Assembly: GCA_039545315.1 (NCBI GenBank)
Contig: BCIM01000009.1
Coordinates: 310,001 to 374,000, forward strand
Direction of reading: 5' to 3'
From: Kondoa malvinella
Taxonomy: Eukaryota; Basidiomycota; Agaricostilbomycetes; Agaricostilbales; Kondoaceae
DNA length: 64,000 bases
Part shown: piece by piece, positions 1-12,100 of the stretch
How the letters are laid out: every line of letters begins with the position of its first letter
Position numbering within the stretch: position 1 is the stretch's first letter
The notes under the pieces: generated by a model
The model's input: the letters and a program-made list of their open reading frames with translations, nothing else
The model's database searches: none
Told to the model about the DNA's origin: nothing
Translations under genes and position numbers: made by a program

Positions 1-1151
1 CACCTTACAGAGCATCTTCGAATGAACGGCGTATACTGGGGCTTGACCGCTCTGGCGCTGATGGGCCAGACGAACGCGCTCCCTAGAGAAGAAATGATTG
101 ACTGGGTCATGTCCTGCTGGGATGAAGAAGCTGGTGTGTATCTCTTCTAAAGTGCAGACGGCCGCTGATGTACACACAGGCGCCTTCAGCCCTCATCCGG
201 GACACGATGTGAATATCCATCCTACACTCAGCGCGATCCAAATCCTAGCTACGCACGATGCGCTTCATCTCCTTCACAAAGACAAGCTCGTCGCTTGTCA
301 GCTTCCTCCTCTTTCCCCTCCAAATACTTCTGATTCCGCGTACAGTCATCTTATCACTGCAAGACCCTAAAACAGGCTCATTCATGGGCGACGAATGGGG
401 CGAAATAGATTGTCGTTTCTCTTATTGCGCCGTATCTGCTCTATCGCTACTTGGAAGACTCGATGCGCTAGATAAAGACCTGACGGCGAGTTGGATTATC
501 GCTTGTGTGAATTTCGATGGTGGATATGGCATGGTTCCCGGGGCCGAGAGTCATGCTGCATATGGTCAGTCTGATCTCCATCTCTCCTGTGTAAGAGTAG
601 ATGTAGACAGCGGGTTGACAGTCTGGACTTGTGTCGGGACATTGGCAATATTGGACAAGCTGCATACAGTCAAGAAGGATATGCTGAGTTGGTGGTTATG
701 CGAGCGACAGCTGCCCAATGGAGGTTTGAATGGTAGACCGGAAAAGTTGGAAGACGTGAGTGTTTGTCGTACCTTTAATAATCAGCCTGACGAACTCGTA
801 CATGTCACAGGTCTGCTATAGCTGGTGGGCTCTAGCCTCTCTATCGATACTAGGCCGAAGTGATTGGATCAGCGGCTCAAAGCTAGCCAAGTTCATTTTG
901 TCATGTCAGGTAAGCGCATATCGCTCTTTCACTCGAATACGCATCGAAGGTAATTGGTGCTACAGGACACGGAGAAAGGAGGTATAGCAGACCGACCAGA
1001 AGACGTAGCAGACGTCTGGCATACGGTCTTTGGTATCGCGGGTCTCTCTCTGCTGAAACATCCTGGGCTCGAAGAGGTCGACCCGGTATACTGTATGCCA
1101 GCCAGCGTGACTCGCAGATTGCAAATACAAGGCATGCGTTTGCCTTCCTAG
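1..1151 (+). CDS. BET2: Rab geranylgeranyltransferase (type II) beta subunit, 5' partial
   Basis: Catalytic beta subunit of the enzyme that attaches geranylgeranyl groups to C-terminal cysteines of Rab GTPases, working with an alpha subunit and Rab escort protein in the cytosol. The gene enters the window already in frame at base 1, so the N-terminus and start codon lie outside. Repeated prenyltransferase alpha-alpha barrel segments are visible ([63 protein letters not shown]). The zinc ligands of the family are present: Asp and Cys in DVCYSWW and His in DVWHT. At least four short introns interrupt the visible part (near 112-170, 290-350, 565-620, 755-812 and 911-963). The stop is TAG at 1149-1151. 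Family assignment is secure. Type II rather than farnesyl or type I is inferred from the sequence around the GGxxGRP and DVCYSWW blocks. Confidence 0.9.
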
Positions 1152-1286
1152 CCTTGAGGTCCTCATGCTCTGCATTCCTTGCATGAAGAGGCTTAGTTCT
1201 AGTCCTGTGTCGGCTTGAGCTAAGCTTAGCTTCGCTTTTGTTTGTTTACTTCTTTTGCACGACCACGCGTCAAAGAGCCGCAAGAC

Positions 1287-2370
1287 ATGGACTCTACATT
1301 CGCAGAAGGGGACAGCAGCGCTTACATCCCGCAAGACTTGTTATCCACCTTAACGAAAGATCGCAAATACACTTCTCGACGACCTAAAACATCCTCACAG
1401 ACCTCTTTCACTGGTCCGCGCAGCCCAGAACAAGCACGAAAGCTCAAAGACGAATCAGCTACTATCCTGTCTTCTCTGAATCGGAGAGGTGTGCTGGGCG
1501 AACAGCCGTCATACACGCCAAACAAGAGATTGCATAGTTCTGCTTCTGGTACTTCAGATGAAGGTCAAGGGACGGCTAAACCTGCTTCACGCGTCGGACA
1601 TCCGAGGGTGTCGTCTACTTCCAGCTCGAGGAGCTCGTCCGCTTTGAGCGCTAGGAGTGATCTTATGCTCGTCAATGAATCTTCGCCGGAGGAAGTAGCG
1701 CAGTTGAAAGCGAGATTGGCAAAGGTGGAAGGAGAGAAAGCAGTGTTGGAGAGGCAATTGCAAGCAAAGGCCAACGGAGTGGGAGAAGTGCAGCTTGAAG
1801 CGCTTAAAGAACAATTCTCGACGCAGGAACGGCTGCTCGGTGCATATCAGGTTTGTCCTCTCTGTTGCTCTGGGCTTCGGCTGAAATATTTGTAGAGAGA
1901 GAACGAGAAAAGCTTGACGGAACTCTCCGCGCTGCGCAATAAGTATGCTTCTGCCTAACCTGACTTGACCCAGCTGATTGTTGAACAGGGAACGAGCAAT
2001 GGCTACGCATCTACTGAAGCTTCACGGTCCAAACTGGGAAGCTCAAGTATTCGACTCATCACCTTCTACTGGCAGCTCGCGGACCACGTCTACCTCTCCC
2101 GTTATACGTTCAAACAGCCGAAAGACTTTAAGTACCTCTCCCTCTATCGAACAGACTATATCTCCTTCGACATCTGCCTCAAACGAGTCCCAAATACAAG
2201 GTCAAGCTCAGGATAATGCTCGTCTATTGGCGCACATCGCTTCTGTTCAATTACTGGTGCAAGGCATGGAAAGGAGGCTAATAGAAGCGGAAGAGGACAT
2301 GAGTAGGCGAGAGAAAGAGGCGAGGCGGGAGGGCGAACGGGCTAGGGCGTTGATGCAGCAGGCAAAGTGA
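1287..2370 (+). CDS. Serine-rich coiled-coil protein, function unknown
   Basis: I do not recognise this protein. The chosen ATG at 1287 is the first in the frame that stays open through the region. The first half is rich in Ser, Thr and basic residues and looks disordered. A coiled-coil stretch follows (heptad-like EEVAQLKARLAKVEGEK and QLEALKEQF), interrupted by two introns near 1851-1893 and 1941-1986. A second Ser/Thr-rich part and a last helical segment (RRLIEAEEDMSRREKEARRE) end at TGA 2368-2370. Such architecture is common in fungal cytoskeletal or septum-associated adaptors, but nothing specific supports that here. It lies 135 bp downstream of BET2 on the same strand and converges with the KCH gene. 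Confidence 0.65.
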
Positions 2371-2690
2371 GGGGTTCAGGCTTGTGTATATAGTGTCAAT
2401 GAGGTGAGCCGTTCCTCTACGAGACGGATAAACTGGCTAATGTATAGGCAGGTTGGATTCATTGGTGGCGTGTTGTATATAGCGGAATTTGACGCACTAT
2501 ATCCTACTTATCGATACCTACAGTTCGGAAGTGATAATCTTTAAACAATGCCATACCTATAGAAGAACTACATGCTGCTGGCAGGGATGATCCTCTTGAA
2601 AAAAATGTACAATGCATTCTGAACCACATGAACCCTGTTACAAACCCAAGTCTCCTCAATAAACAGGAAATGACTGCTAATCCGCGCATG
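2371..2690. other. Convergent intergenic region, nothing coding seen
   Basis: This 320-bp gap separates the 3' ends of the coiled-coil gene and the KCH channel gene. Both strands have only short interrupted frames. It presumably holds the two 3' UTRs and polyadenylation signals; AT-rich runs such as the one near 2505-2600 fit that. Confidence 0.4.
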
Positions 2691-4683
2691 CTATCGCCGA
2701 TACGGCGCTTGTTGATTCCAATCCTGCTGTTGATCCGAGTAGTAGTCACCTAGATCATACGTTGATTCGGCTCGTGACATCCGTTGCTGTGGTGAGTTGA
2801 AGGCTGCCCCGCTGTACGCCGAGCCATGACTGTCTTGCCTTTGTCTGTCTGTTTGTTCGAAGAGTTGTCGACGTGATATCGGCTGTATGGAAGTGAACTC
2901 AAAAAACGGCCGAAGTCATTTGCCAGTCGACCACATACCTGATATTCCTCTTGCACATATTCTTGACTGTACGACTGATCCAGCGCATTTGGCCCAGGTG
3001 ACCTTCTTCCCCCATTGCCAAACTCATTCGGACCCGGACTCCGCCTTCCGTTGCTCATCAAATCATTCGGACCAGGCGACCGACTTCTAGGCTGTTGCGC
3101 GTAGTCCGAGAAATATTGAGGCTGCTGATCCATAGGACTCGAATAAGTCGGCACAGGAGGAGCGTCTTGGGTATCCCAATGTCTTTTCGAATCGTGCAAA
3201 GACGTTTGAGAGCGATAAGAAGGTGCTTTGCCGAGTGCATTGCCATATGGATCATTGTGTTCGCTCCCAGGCGTCTGGATAAGGCGGTCCATCGAATGCA
3301 CGCTTCCAGCATACCCTGCTTCACTTTCATACCCGAATGCAGGTAGTGGCTGTGGTCCATCATGCCCTCGCCAGCCCGTAGCGGGTGGATAAGCATGCGA
3401 TAAACTGGTCTGAGATTGGAAATAAACAGGATCTTTCCGCAGCGAGACGTCGGAAGAGGAATAGTCCCGCTTGTAGCGCGATTCATCTTCGTAGAGGTCG
3501 ACTTTCGGCAGGGTAGGTTGCGCTTGTGGTTTCTGCTTGAAATTGCCTTTCCGATCTTTGAGATGACTGAAATCGCCTGCTGCTTCTTTCCGAGCTTGGG
3601 CAGCTTCTTGCAATAAGCGCTTTCTAGTCTTTTTCTTCATCATCTCCGCTATCCTGTAGCACACAAAGCCATCTAATCAGCTTAAGCCAATAGCCCTTCT
3701 TTACGACGTGCCGCTTATCGATTTTGTGACAGCAGTACTCCTTCAAGTTCCCTTGAATGTGACACAGCAGTGGCACATACATGATGGCGGCGATCAGGAG
3801 TAGAACAGCAGATCCAGCCCAAACAACGACAGTAAAGATCATAGTAACGAGAATCGTTGCCTGTCAGAAACTATCAACACAGAGCACATTGACGCGAGTC
3901 ATCAAGAGCACTGACCCTGATCCATGAGCCATCGATGTAGGCTGTCACGTCGGTCGTGAAATTGAGCGCTTTGCCGAAAGAGTAGAGCGTAAGGGCGTTG
4001 ATGACCTGACGAGGTGCGTCTGCCAGAATGAGACGCTTCCATCCTGTCGGCGAAAACATGAAAACATCAGTCGTTAATCTGATACTCTGCTTATCAAACC
4101 GACCTTTGAAGGTAAAGAAGACAAAGAAAGCAATATCATCTTTCGTTTTTGTCGAGTTGTTGATTTGACAAAAGAAGCTGAAATGGTTATAGCTCTTGAG
4201 TGAATAGTGATTGTTGGCCATGACGTTCGTGAAAGCGTAACTGATGTCTCTTGACCGAATGATGGCTCTTGCTTTTCTCGCTTCCCATAACAATAGTAGA
4301 AAGGACATGATGATGCAGCCGGTAAAGATCCATTTGCCGACCTCGAACGGAATCATTTCTGCATTATTGGCCAGGATCGTGTTGTTCCATTTGTTTGATG
4401 CTTGCAAAACAATGGCAGTGTATAAATCGGAAATGTAGACTAGGAAAGATTTGGCAAAGAGGACGTAGAGGAAGAGATACCTGTAGGTTGCGAGAGATGG
4501 CTTAGAGCTTATCGATCAAAACCAACAGCAGTGCCTACCGGAGTCGAGTGAAAGTGCCAGTATCACGGAATGCGGCAACATCAATGAAATCGAACTATAC
4601 GCAACATATCAGCTTCATGTAATCTCACTGCTGCGAGTTCTCACCTTGTGATCCGGTACATCTTCACGCTTCCTGCCAACCAT
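2691..4683 (-). CDS. KCH1: KCH-family fungal potassium channel
   Basis: Plasma-membrane protein of the fungal KCH (Kch1/Prm6) family, which supports low-affinity potassium uptake and calcium signalling in yeast. The spliced start reads MVGRKREDVPDHK, then FDFIDVAAFRDTGTFTRLRYLFLY, the typical KCH N-terminus. Several membrane segments follow (YLFLYVLFAKSFLVYI, WIFTGCIIMSFLLLLW, a third near TLYSFGKAL, and MIFTVVVWAGSAVLLLIAAI), with the family block NNAEMIPFEVGKW between them. ATG was set at 4683 because exon 1 (4683-4645) then splices in phase to the conserved exon 2 starting at 4594. The cytoplasmic tail is long, polar and Ser/Pro/Gln-rich, with a local duplication of SPGPN/RRSPGPN units. 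A last intron (about 2943-2888) moves the end of the protein past an unspliced stop at 2750 to TAG at 2691-2693. Head-to-head with the tocopherol-cyclase-like gene. Confidence 0.8.
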
Positions 4684-5256
4684 ACAAAGCTTAGCTTGCA
4701 TCGAGCAAAGCAATGCATCGACTGACCATTTTGCGCCTGAACAACACATGACTTATCGCAGCCTCCCAGTCTATCACCCCTTCAACTGATGTGCAGCTCT
4801 TGATGTAGTATAGCCCGATGCAGCACTTGCAAAGCAGACTAAGGATACTTTCTCCAGCAAAGCAAAGACGCGACTTTGAGATAACGACTCGGACCAGCCG
4901 AGGACTCTAATGAATGTTTTGATGTTGCTATGTGTGTAGGGGGACAGTCGAGTATCGTTCGATGTGAGAAGACTGGAGCAGCGAAAAGGCCGTGACAAGC
5001 GAGACAACAAAGGTCAGAATCGCGTGAAATTTCTCGTTGCGAAGTCCTGCTGGCCTGAGCTTGTCGCACTGTTGAGTGAGCGTATAGGGTATATATGCAG
5101 GCTGTATGGTATTTTCCTGGCGAGGCGTGAGTCGAGGTTGCTCTCTATCCCCCCTCAAACTAGAAACGCGAACAATGCGGTACACTGTCTTTCGCGCTCT
5201 GTGACCTTGTCTGCGTCATCTGCGCCCCTTGCTGCTCTCTCTATTGCTCTCCTGCG
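4684..5256. promoter_or_regulatory. Divergent promoter region between KCH and tocopherol-cyclase-like genes
   Basis: A 573-bp gap between two genes transcribed away from each other, so it should contain both promoters. No frame on either strand looks like conserved protein. A TATA-like stretch (tatagggtatatatgc) lies near 5082-5097, upstream of the plus-strand gene. This is inference from layout; no factor site was assigned. Confidence 0.35.
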
Positions 5257-6612
5257 ATGCTTCCTTCGCTGCTCTCGAGTCTCGTGAGACACGTGACGGA
5301 ACTGTTCCAGTTCCTCATAGAGCTTCTTCTCCCTTCTCTGGCTGTCTATCTACCTAAAGTGGATCATTTTGCTCCTGTTCGCTTTCTCATCTTCGCTTCT
5401 CATCCAAATCTCATGGTTTGAGCAGCATGAACATGTCCGGTTTGAAGGTGTCTTTTCTCGGATCACGCTGGACGATGGCTCTTCCATCACTGTCATCATG
5501 TGCGGCGTGAGTCCTTGACTTTGTTCCTGATGAGCTCGTCTAAACAATGCGCAGGTCAACGGCGCAAAGAAAAAGCCCTACTACCTCAACTTTGTCTATC
5601 ACCCTAGCGCGACTTCTATGATAGACCCTATTGCTATCTCCCTCTATCCAGATTCGATCGATGCGAAAGTCTCGCCTCGTAAGCTTGTCTCTCGCCTGTC
5701 CGAGACATGCTGATGATTGTTTGCAGCATGGCAAGACTCGATCCAGCCTTATCGCTACTCCCTTTCTCCCAACACCTTCGCGCAATTCGAACATAATCGC
5801 GTGGTATACCGCCTTTCACTGCCCGAATACGAAGTCTCTATCGACATTACGAATTTGACTCGATTGTTTGATGATCCGCTTCAGACGCCTCATGGACCAC
5901 TCAGAAGACTACCCAGCACTTTTCCGCTGCATTGGCATATCCTTACTACATTTGCTGATGCCCAAGTTTCGATTAAAAAGTCTGGTGAAGAGATACTCAA
6001 CTCGCATGGAAGAGCTCGTTCGTAGTACCCCTCTTCCCTACGTTTTGTTGTTTGACAATGATATAGATGTGGAGAAGAATTGGGGTCTAGCTTTCCCTTC
6101 AGGCTGGACATGGACTCAAGCCTTCAACGATCAAGGTTCATTTGCTCTAGCAGGTGGTCAACTCCTCGGCGCAAAGTCCTGCATGCTCGTCGTCCGTTTA
6201 CCTGGTCTACAATGGGATTTCCGACCACCTGGGACTTTGATGGTGTTGAATCGGTTTTCGTTTGGTTTTGAAGAGGAGGTGAGAAAGGATGGGTTAAAGG
6301 TCACTGTCAGCGATTGGAAGAGGAAAGTGGTGTTGGAAGTAAAAGCCAAGGAGAATGTGGACCGTTGGCAGACTTTTAACACGCCAGCAAGGGATGGACA
6401 GTGAGTTGTCTAGCCTTTGGCTCTAGACCAAGCTGATTGTCCCCAGCAACAACTCTGCGTCATCGCAAACGCACAGCGCTACGGCTACCCTGATAGCATA
6501 CGAACGCAAGAGCTTTTGGAGTGATTGGCAAGAGGTGCGCAAACAGGCGTTCGCAAATGTTGCGCTAGAGTTGGGTGGATCGTATCGTCATCTGAGAAAC
6601 AAGTCGCAATGA
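5257..6612 (+). CDS. Tocopherol-cyclase-like family protein
   Basis: The strongest family mark is HVEKNWG..FPSGWTWTQ, the hallmark of tocopherol cyclase-like proteins, created when an intron at about 6019-6068 is removed (GCT C joined to AT GTG GAG). Upstream blocks FEGVFSRITLDDGSS, YEVSIDITN and PLHWHI also match that beta-rich fold. Plant members cyclise tocopherol precursors; fungi are not known to make tocopherol, so the substrate here is unknown and I infer only the fold. The N-terminus is hydrophobic. The start is weak: the in-frame region at 5321 has no ATG, so I used ATG 5257 with a 37-nt intron (5284-5320). Other introns lie near 5509-5554, 5679-5727 and 6401-6446. The stop is TGA 6610-6612. 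Confidence 0.55.
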
Positions 6613-6842
6613 CACTCCTTCTGCTTGTCCAGATGCTCATGTTGATCTCGAGGTCGACCCGGTAGCCTGGACCATGCAAAAAGACTTTTCGCTCCCGACC
6701 CACGTCATTAGACACCGCCAAAATCGACAAGGGCTTCAGAATGTCCCACCTTGACTCGTTAGGCCTTTTGACTGATTCGCAGCGCAAAATTTGAAGCGAA
6801 GATAAATACTGCGTGACGCCTTGAACAAGACAGCAGCACACC

Positions 6843-8690
6843 ATGCCAATCAAACAAGATCTGATCGCCGCAGGTGGTGAACTCAGTGCGTCCCTCACCA
6901 GCCTTTCTGAGCGCTGTAGTATCCCGCTCATACATTCTCAACAGTCGGCACCACAATGTTTCTGTTCTTGGGTAAGACATGCAAATCCTGATTGCTCATC
7001 GTCAAAAAGCTTAATTCGGCATTTAGGTCTGGGAGGCATCAAAACGGCACAAAATTCAGAGACTGTCTCGCAGCAGCAGACGTACGTCCTTGTCTGGGTC
7101 TAGGATGAAAGACTGATGTGTCTAGCAGTGCCGGGACAATCGCATTGTCGAACCAGACCATTCTGTTCATTAGCACTTCTATGGGATTCAGTCTACTAGT
7201 AACAGCTTGGATCTTCTATCGGTAAGCTCCAGCATCTTCACTTCATCCTGATAGGTTGACGGAGAATTGTAGTATCACTGGAGGGTCAGTTTGTCGCATC
7301 AGCAACTGACCTTTGCTAAGATCTAGGCAGACTCTTCAATCCCGCCATCACACTCGCCCTTTGGTTCATCGGTGGTGTCGAGTCATTTCGGGCCGTGTTG
7401 CTGGTCATCGCACAACTTGCAGGCGGAATCCTCGGCGCAGGTCTGGTCGCGCTATTGACGCCTTATGGAGGAGTAGAGAACACCATCACTACACTTGCGC
7501 CTTTCGTAAATGTTGCGCAGGGTTTGTTCATGGAAGCGTCAGTCATTTGCGATCAAGTGCTGCTGAAGCTGAACGCTAAAGCAGATTCTTGACTGCGGTT
7601 CTGGTCTTTTCTGTCCTTATGTTGGCTGCGTAAGTGCGAGTAGCTAGTAGTACGTACCTCCGCTGACAGAAGATGCCTTAGCGAGAAGCACAAAGCTACT
7701 TTCATCGCTGTATGTTTTTGCTTGACTATCGATGCCTTTGCTGACAGTTCTGTGTAGCCTATCGGTATCGGTCTAGTACTCTTCGTCTGCCAGCTTCTCG
7801 GTACTCTATGGACCGGATGTGGCATGAACCCTGCTCGAAGTATGCTTCTCGCATTTGATGAGTCTCAGCTGATGTCGGCAACAGGTCTGGGACCATCTGT
7901 CATCTCTGCTTCTTTCCCTAGCTATCACTGGATCTACTGGATTGGTCCGCTTATCGGTATGCTGCTCTACTGTGTTGCACCCCTTCACAGCTGACGAACC
8001 GTCTATCGGCAGGTTCTTTGATCTCGGTCACGTAGGCCGTTTTTCAGGTAGGCGATTTTTACATCCTCACCTCTATCTAGGCTCTACACCATCCTCAAGC
8101 TCTTCGACTATGGTAGTGTTGTGTTGTAAGCCCCTCTTTACCCATTGTGCTGGAGTATTCTTAGCAAGTTGGCTCAGGGGTCAAGACTCTGACAATACCG
8201 AGCAATCCCCATCTGTCGTATCGAAATTGAGCCAGTGGTCTGCTCGTCATGGCTTTACACGATCACAAAGAGACGCTCTTGCCGCTTCTGGCATGAAAAA
8301 GGCAGAGATCGACAAAGCTGAAGTGAGTGATCTGTGAACTGGTTGTCTGTAAACTGATAATTTGGCCAGCGTGGAATGATGCATGGAGCAGTCATTATAG
8401 AAGAGCAAGAAGCAGCAGACAACACGAATGGCCAAGCCGATGGCATGCTCGCACCAGCCATCGCCGGCAGGCCTGAAATGTCCACGCGTCCATCGCATGT
8501 TCAACAGACGCTGCCAAACGGACAAGTCGGCTACGTGCGTCAGGACTCGACTCGTGGACATTCTGGCGGCTCTCAAGGCGGATATGCCACTGAATCTGGC
8601 GCCCATCCTATCTTCGATCCACCCCTCACGGATGCCAGAGGACAGGACATTGGTGCTATGGCTGCACCTGCAACGCATAAATCTCCGTAA
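6843..8690 (+). CDS. Aquaporin (MIP family), copy 1
   Basis: Membrane channel for water or small solutes. The spliced protein starts MPIKQDLIAAGGELIGTTMF and has six hydrophobic segments. Both pore signatures are present: LFNPAITLALWF and CGMNPARSLGPSV. The residue after the second NPAR is Ser, not the Asp usual in glycerol channels, which favours an orthodox aquaporin. About ten short introns are inferred. After the last membrane helix (LYTILKLFDYGSVVL) comes a polar cytoplasmic tail rich in Gln, Gly and Asp, ending at TAA 8688-8690. Bases 7332-8187 appear identical, in reverse complement, to part of the second aquaporin at 14016-15877, whereas the first four exons and the tail differ between the copies. 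SMC6 lies directly downstream. Confidence 0.85.
7332..8187 (+). repeat. 856-bp inverted repeat, left arm
   Basis: This segment matches the reverse complement of 14487-15342 over the same length of 856 bp. Where I compared bases (both ends, the intron near 8055-8085 and the last membrane exon) there is no mismatch, and all four overlapping conceptual translations I compared on both strands are identical. It begins one base inside the exon encoding the first NPA motif and ends in the codon run for WLRGQD just after the last membrane helix. Outside these borders the two genes diverge abruptly. Confidence 0.9.
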
Positions 8691-9145
8691 GCGCGCCTCG
8701 TCATGCCTTTGACTTGACTGATGGAACTTTCAGACTCGGTCTGCACAGACTGACTGGTATCTTGAGCGGAAAATAGTTGTTTGCACGACAATTAAGTGGG
8801 GAACACATACACGGACACTCGCATTGTAAGCTATCTATTGGTCACACTATGTGCGTTCGCAGCAAAAGAAGGAATTCACTGTGCAGCACCGGACACTTCT
8901 TCGATATCTTTCCTTCTTGGCGGCTTGATTACAAAGTGCGCATAGGTCACAAGTGTGGCCGGCATCATGAGTTGCTGGACAACATGCATGAATGCTAAAG
9001 CAGCGCACCGCATTCAACGACAGCCAATGACACGTATACCGCTCAGGGCATAACCGCTGCAATATACCACTGCCTAAGCAGTATACATCAGCTTGGAATG
9101 CCCAAAGTCATATAACCTGAATTCAAGCTGTCAACAAATATCAAC
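8691..9145. promoter_or_regulatory. Intergenic region upstream of SMC6
   Basis: A 455-bp stretch between aquaporin copy 1 and SMC6. No convincing coding frame or RNA gene was found. It should contain the aquaporin 3' end and the SMC6 promoter. Confidence 0.35.
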
Positions 9146-12100
9146 ATGAAGCGCTCCGCGTCTGCAGCCCTCAGCGTCCCCGACAGTAGCGATGAAGATA
9201 AGCCTGCTGTTGTTCGTTGTGCCTCAAAGTGAAGGCGACCATGCATGATTGTTTTGATCCGTCAATAGAAACGCGTTCGAAGTACTGCCCAAGACATACA
9301 AGAGGATCTTCAGCACTACGAGGAAGCCGTACCAGGTGCATCGCTAGCCTGAAGAGCTCTGGTCAGACAGCTGAAGCCGATATAGAGGATCATGACGTGC
9401 AAGCTGAGGATGATACTGCCATTGAGGCCGGTGCTACTCAATTGGCCAAGCAAGAGAAGCTCGAAGAGAAAGATCAAGGCAAGGCAGCTCAGGCTGGAGT
9501 TGTCAAGTCAATCGAGTGCGTGAAATACCGTAGATAGTAAGTCGACTGACCATACGACAGAGTAACGGACTTCATGTGCCATCCCAAGATGACTCTCAGA
9601 TTGGGGTAAGCTATCTCGCTGAGCCGGCTGCGCATCGCTAAATCGAATACAAGTGATCGCATAAATGTCAGTTCTCTCTGACGAGCGAAGGTCATTATGT
9701 TTAGATCGCCCTTCTAGTTCATCGTTGGTCACAATGGAAGTAAGCTGACTGTTTTCTAGTACAAAATGCACAACTGACCAGACGATAGGCGGAAAATCTG
9801 CTTTCATGACCGCCCTGCAAATTGCTTTGGGTGCAAAGGCTGTTGTCACTGTAAGCGAACCGTATGCAGACGCTTTTATGCAGCTCATCCAATCTTTTCA
9901 GGGTCGTGGTAATGGCCTCAAAGAGCTTGTCCGAAACGCTCCCGAGTGCACAAAAGCTACCATCACGATCCGTCTAGCCAACAAAGGTCTTGATGCACAT
10001 CGACCCGAAGTCTATGGCGAATCTATCTTGATCACGCGCACGATCTCCAGAGAGAATGGAGGAGGAGGATACAAGATCGCTGCCCATGACGGCTCTGTTA
10101 TTTCCAAAAAGCGCACCGAATTACAGGCTATCATAGATACCTTCAAGATTGAAGTCGACAATCCCGTGTCTTTCCTCTCGCAAGACAATGCACGCCAGTT
10201 CTTGCATAATGCCACGCCGCATGAAAAATACGTCTTCTTTCTTCGTGGAACGCTATTACAGCAACTGACTGAGGAATACGCACAACTCTACGACCTGAAC
10301 AAAGAGATCAAGGATTGCATAGGCAAACAGAGACAAGAGCTGCCAAACCTCAAGAAGGATGTAGAAAAGGCAATGCAGCGACAAAGAGCTGCAGGCGCAG
10401 CTCATGTCCAGACAGCCCATCTGGAAGAAGCCAAGAATTGTTTAGCCTGGGCCTTTGTCTCGGAGATAGAAGACACGATGGAAGATCGAGCTGCCAAAAT
10501 TCCGGAAGAGCAGGACAGGGCCACTATGATCGAGAACAGACTTGAGAAGTACAAAGTCAGCCAATAATACCACAGGCTTACCAGCACTAAATTATCACGT
10601 AGATCGCATTGGATGAAGCGAACGAGAGCTTTACCGATCTTGAAGCGAAAGTCTCGCAGGCGCAGGCGTCAAAAGATACACTCATTGACGAATTGGATGA
10701 GATCAGAAGACAGTTGAGAGAGTCTGGCGCGGAACTTAAGCGTCTGGGTGTAAGCTAAATATGCGAGCAAGTCTTTTTCATAACTCTAACGCAAACTTGC
10801 ATTTCAGGCCGAAGGCCGCCAGATGAAGTCAGCTATCGAAGAAGCAGAACAGCGCGCAGCTGCCTTCAAGGCTCAGCTAGAGATAAGAAATGGGAAAGAA
10901 TACACAGGACGACAACGGCATGCGCCAGCAACAGAAAGATGCCATCGAAGCCATGAAAGAACAGTCTAAAGGCCTACGCAAAGATCTTACAGTAGCTCGT
11001 CAGAACCTGGAACTACTTCACGCCAATGCTGAACAAGGCTCAGAGGAGTACAGAGTGCTCAAAATCGAGATTGGTAACTCGCAACGCGATGTGGAAGAAT
11101 GTACTCAAAAGATATCACAAGCACATCGAGGCAAAAGTGACCCCTTAGCGCCGTATCGAGGTGATATCAAAGGCGTGCTTGCTGCAATCCACCAAGACAA
11201 TGGCTGGGCTGGCAACAAACCGATCGGGCCCTTAGGGACATACATAACGCTCAAGGACCAACAGTGGAGCAATACCATCGATACAGTGTTAACCGGTCAG
11301 TTGAATGGTTTTGTTTGCTCTTCTCGTCGGGACGTCAAAAGAATGTCAGACATACTCAAGCGATTCAATCTTAAAGATTCTCCTGTCTTTGTTGGCAACC
11401 GCAACCCGCGCTTAGAAGAACAACTACGTCAAGTAGATCCGGGGCCACAGTTTACAACTATATACAAGGTGCTGAGTGTCAGTAGACTCAGCAAACAACC
11501 CCCCACTGTCTAATTCTCGCATCAGTTCTCGCATGAGCTCGTTCGAAGCATTATTGTCGACATTGCAAAGCCAGAGTCAGCGATCCTCGTGACTGATAGG
11601 GCAGAAGGCGACCGTATTATGATGTACCCGCCTCGCTATGTCCGCGCGTGCTACACGCCTGATGGGTATCGCCTCGGAGGAGTGTGAGCCTTTCGTGAAA
11701 CATGCTGATACTCACCTGACTTCTTCTCGTCACAGGAAGGGTGGAAAGCAGTCGACAGCCTTGACCCGTTACCGAGGCTTGCCCAGATTGTCCAAAGATA
11801 CTTCTGCAGCTATGGCGTATGTCAATTAGTATGTTTGAGTTGAATATGGACTCAAGGATCCCGCAGACATTTCGAGAAAGACAAGCAGCATGCCACATCT
11901 CGACTGCAGCACTTCAGCCGCAGACGCGCTGAGATGGATGCTCGTCTAAAGAGCGTACATGATCGTAAGAAAGACGCAAAGGTGGCTTTGCTGATCTCAA
12001 TGCCAGAGAAACGCTCTGACATTTCCTATCAGCTTGCAATGCGCTCTCTACAAGACCAAGATCGGAAGATTGCGAACGATATCGGAGCACTAGAGGACCA

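Noticed and set aside
960..1334. 124-codon minus-strand frame under the BET2 end
   Set aside because: It is antisense to conserved BET2 exons and has no protein character of its own.
2750..2943. KCH channel ending at the unspliced stop 2750
   Set aside because: A clean GT-AG intron exists here and the spliced tail continues in frame as a Gln/Ser-rich end to 2691; the unspliced reading crosses the intron.
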